Below, piece by piece: positions 63,069 through 64,000 of a stretch of 64,000 bases of DNA; the stretch's first letter is position 1, and each line of letters opens with the position of its first letter. Location: NCBI GenBank assembly GCA_963693365.1, contig CAVNZM010000001.1, positions 5,704,001 through 5,768,000 of the forward strand, read 5' to 3'. The translations under genes and the position numbers were made by a program. Under the pieces are notes generated by a model, which was given only the letters and a program-made list of their open reading frames with translations, was not told the origin of the DNA and searched no databases. The stretch is from Amoebidium appalachense. Its lineage: Eukaryota; Ichthyosporea.

Positions 63069-63660
63069 AGCCAACCTGAACTTCACCATGCCACCCAGAC
63101 GACGACACAAACTCTCCCACACGGTAGAATGGGCCCATGTCCGGTACCAACTCTCCCTCCGGCACCCTGCCTACCATGACCAGGCTACACCGTGACCACC
63201 CAACCATCGTCACCCAGCCCACATGCCCCAGATGCCACCAGCACCTGGAAACGACAGCCCATCTCAGTGGGCCTGTCCGGAACATGCGGAGGCAACCCCC
63301 CCTCTAACCTCGGCCATCACGGCATGCATCTACAATTTTTTGCACTCCCGGCACCTCAAAACCCCCACGGCACAACACCGGCAGACAGCAGACACGGTCA
63401 CTGCCCAGTGTGAGTGGCTCAAGTGGATTAGAGGACAGCCTGGCCAACCAGACGTCGACCCCGAAGACATCAAGTGGGTCACAAGGGGATTCTGCCCACG
63501 GTTCGTGGGGCCCCTGCTAACAGCGCTCGGCACCACAGAGCCCACGGCACGAGTCATCTTGGGTAAAATTACAGTAGAATTGCAAACCTTTTTCCTCTCT
63601 AAATTTGGGCACCACGTAACACGACCCTTCCACCCACACCTTAAAATGCACAAAGTTTAA
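63069..63660 (+). pseudogene. Possible decayed 3' end of a non-LTR retrotransposon
   Basis: One frame (from about 63177) contains CPRCHQHLETTAHL. The next frame continues QWACPEHAEA and then 130 open codons to TAA near 63660. A CX2C...H...C cluster of this type is typical of the end of LINE-type reverse transcriptase ORFs. The two halves are one frame apart, and no reverse transcriptase core is inside the window. It could instead be an unrelated 145-codon gene starting at 63223. Confidence 0.35.
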
Positions 63661-64000
63661 CACAAACACCCCAACACCGGGAACAAAACGGGATAAAATA
63701 AAATGAAAAATCTCACTGACAGGCTGGCATACACGTGGGCCAGGCACTGCAATGCCATTTATGTTCGCGTAAATTCTTGTGTGTGTCCACACAAGTTGCA
63801 CTGGCATGTGGCACGAAGTTGACCCACACACACCTTTAAAGTTAACGATGCCGAATCATACTGCACTGATAGGGCGCACACATCATATCGCATGATGCAG
63901 TGTAGTCAAACATATCCACCGTACTGACACACCATGTCATTGACACACACACACACGTACAAGGTACACAAGACACGTGCAGAGTTGACGCACACACACA
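63661..64000. other. Right-end sequence, nothing recognised
   Basis: An A/T-rich stretch with short CA tracts (63945-63955, 63992-64000). No exon or RNA gene was seen. Confidence 0.4.

Overview
The window is nuclear DNA from a eukaryote with small, widely spaced exons and long, low-complexity introns. I see no bacterial-style operons, CRISPR arrays, rRNA or tRNA genes. Reading splice sites and phases by eye gives five multi-exon host genes, plus one almost intact Ty1/copia LTR retrotransposon. The lineage is unresolved. The major-facilitator gene resembles a family I know from plants and algae, whereas the kinase is closest to TAO/STE20 kinases, best known from animals and their unicellular relatives. 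A protist or alga with a large repeat-rich genome fits both.

Layout: (1) 0.5-7.7 kb, + strand: a seven-exon, tryptophan-rich, probable membrane protein of unknown function. (2) 9.58-15.46 kb, + strand: a copia element with identical 765-bp LTRs and 5-bp target duplications. It sits inside a decayed copy of an exon of gene 1. (3) 17.0-29.6 kb, - strand: a gene of unknown function whose 5' part, including the probable start-codon exon, lies in a 2.67-2.69 kb unit repeated three times in tandem (21.58-29.63 kb). (4) 30.7-34.5 kb, + strand: a six-exon gene of unknown function, divergent from gene 3 and containing an A7 frameshift. (5) 35.0-55.3 kb, - strand: a TAO-like STE20 protein kinase in about 30 exons, with all main catalytic motifs readable and a long charged coiled-coil tail. 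(6) 57.0-62.2 kb, - strand: a six-exon major-facilitator transporter. (7) 63.1-63.7 kb: a possible decayed non-LTR retrotransposon end.

The introns share one architecture. A GT donor is followed within about 5-30 nt by a long poly-C run on the sense strand, often with (CA)n close to the acceptor. This holds in genes on both strands, so the C/G asymmetry of the window flips with gene orientation in many introns. A dispersed element of about 75-145 bp, always abutting a G run, appears six times within minus-strand gene spans, always antisense to the host gene.

The other notable system is the copia element. Its LTR contains the gag start and first 45 codons, and its primer-binding site, a 13-nt complement of the initiator-tRNA-Met anticodon arm, lies inside the gag reading frame. 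Several single-base homopolymer shifts (G7 and G9 in the element, A7 in gene 4) could be real or could be assembly errors.
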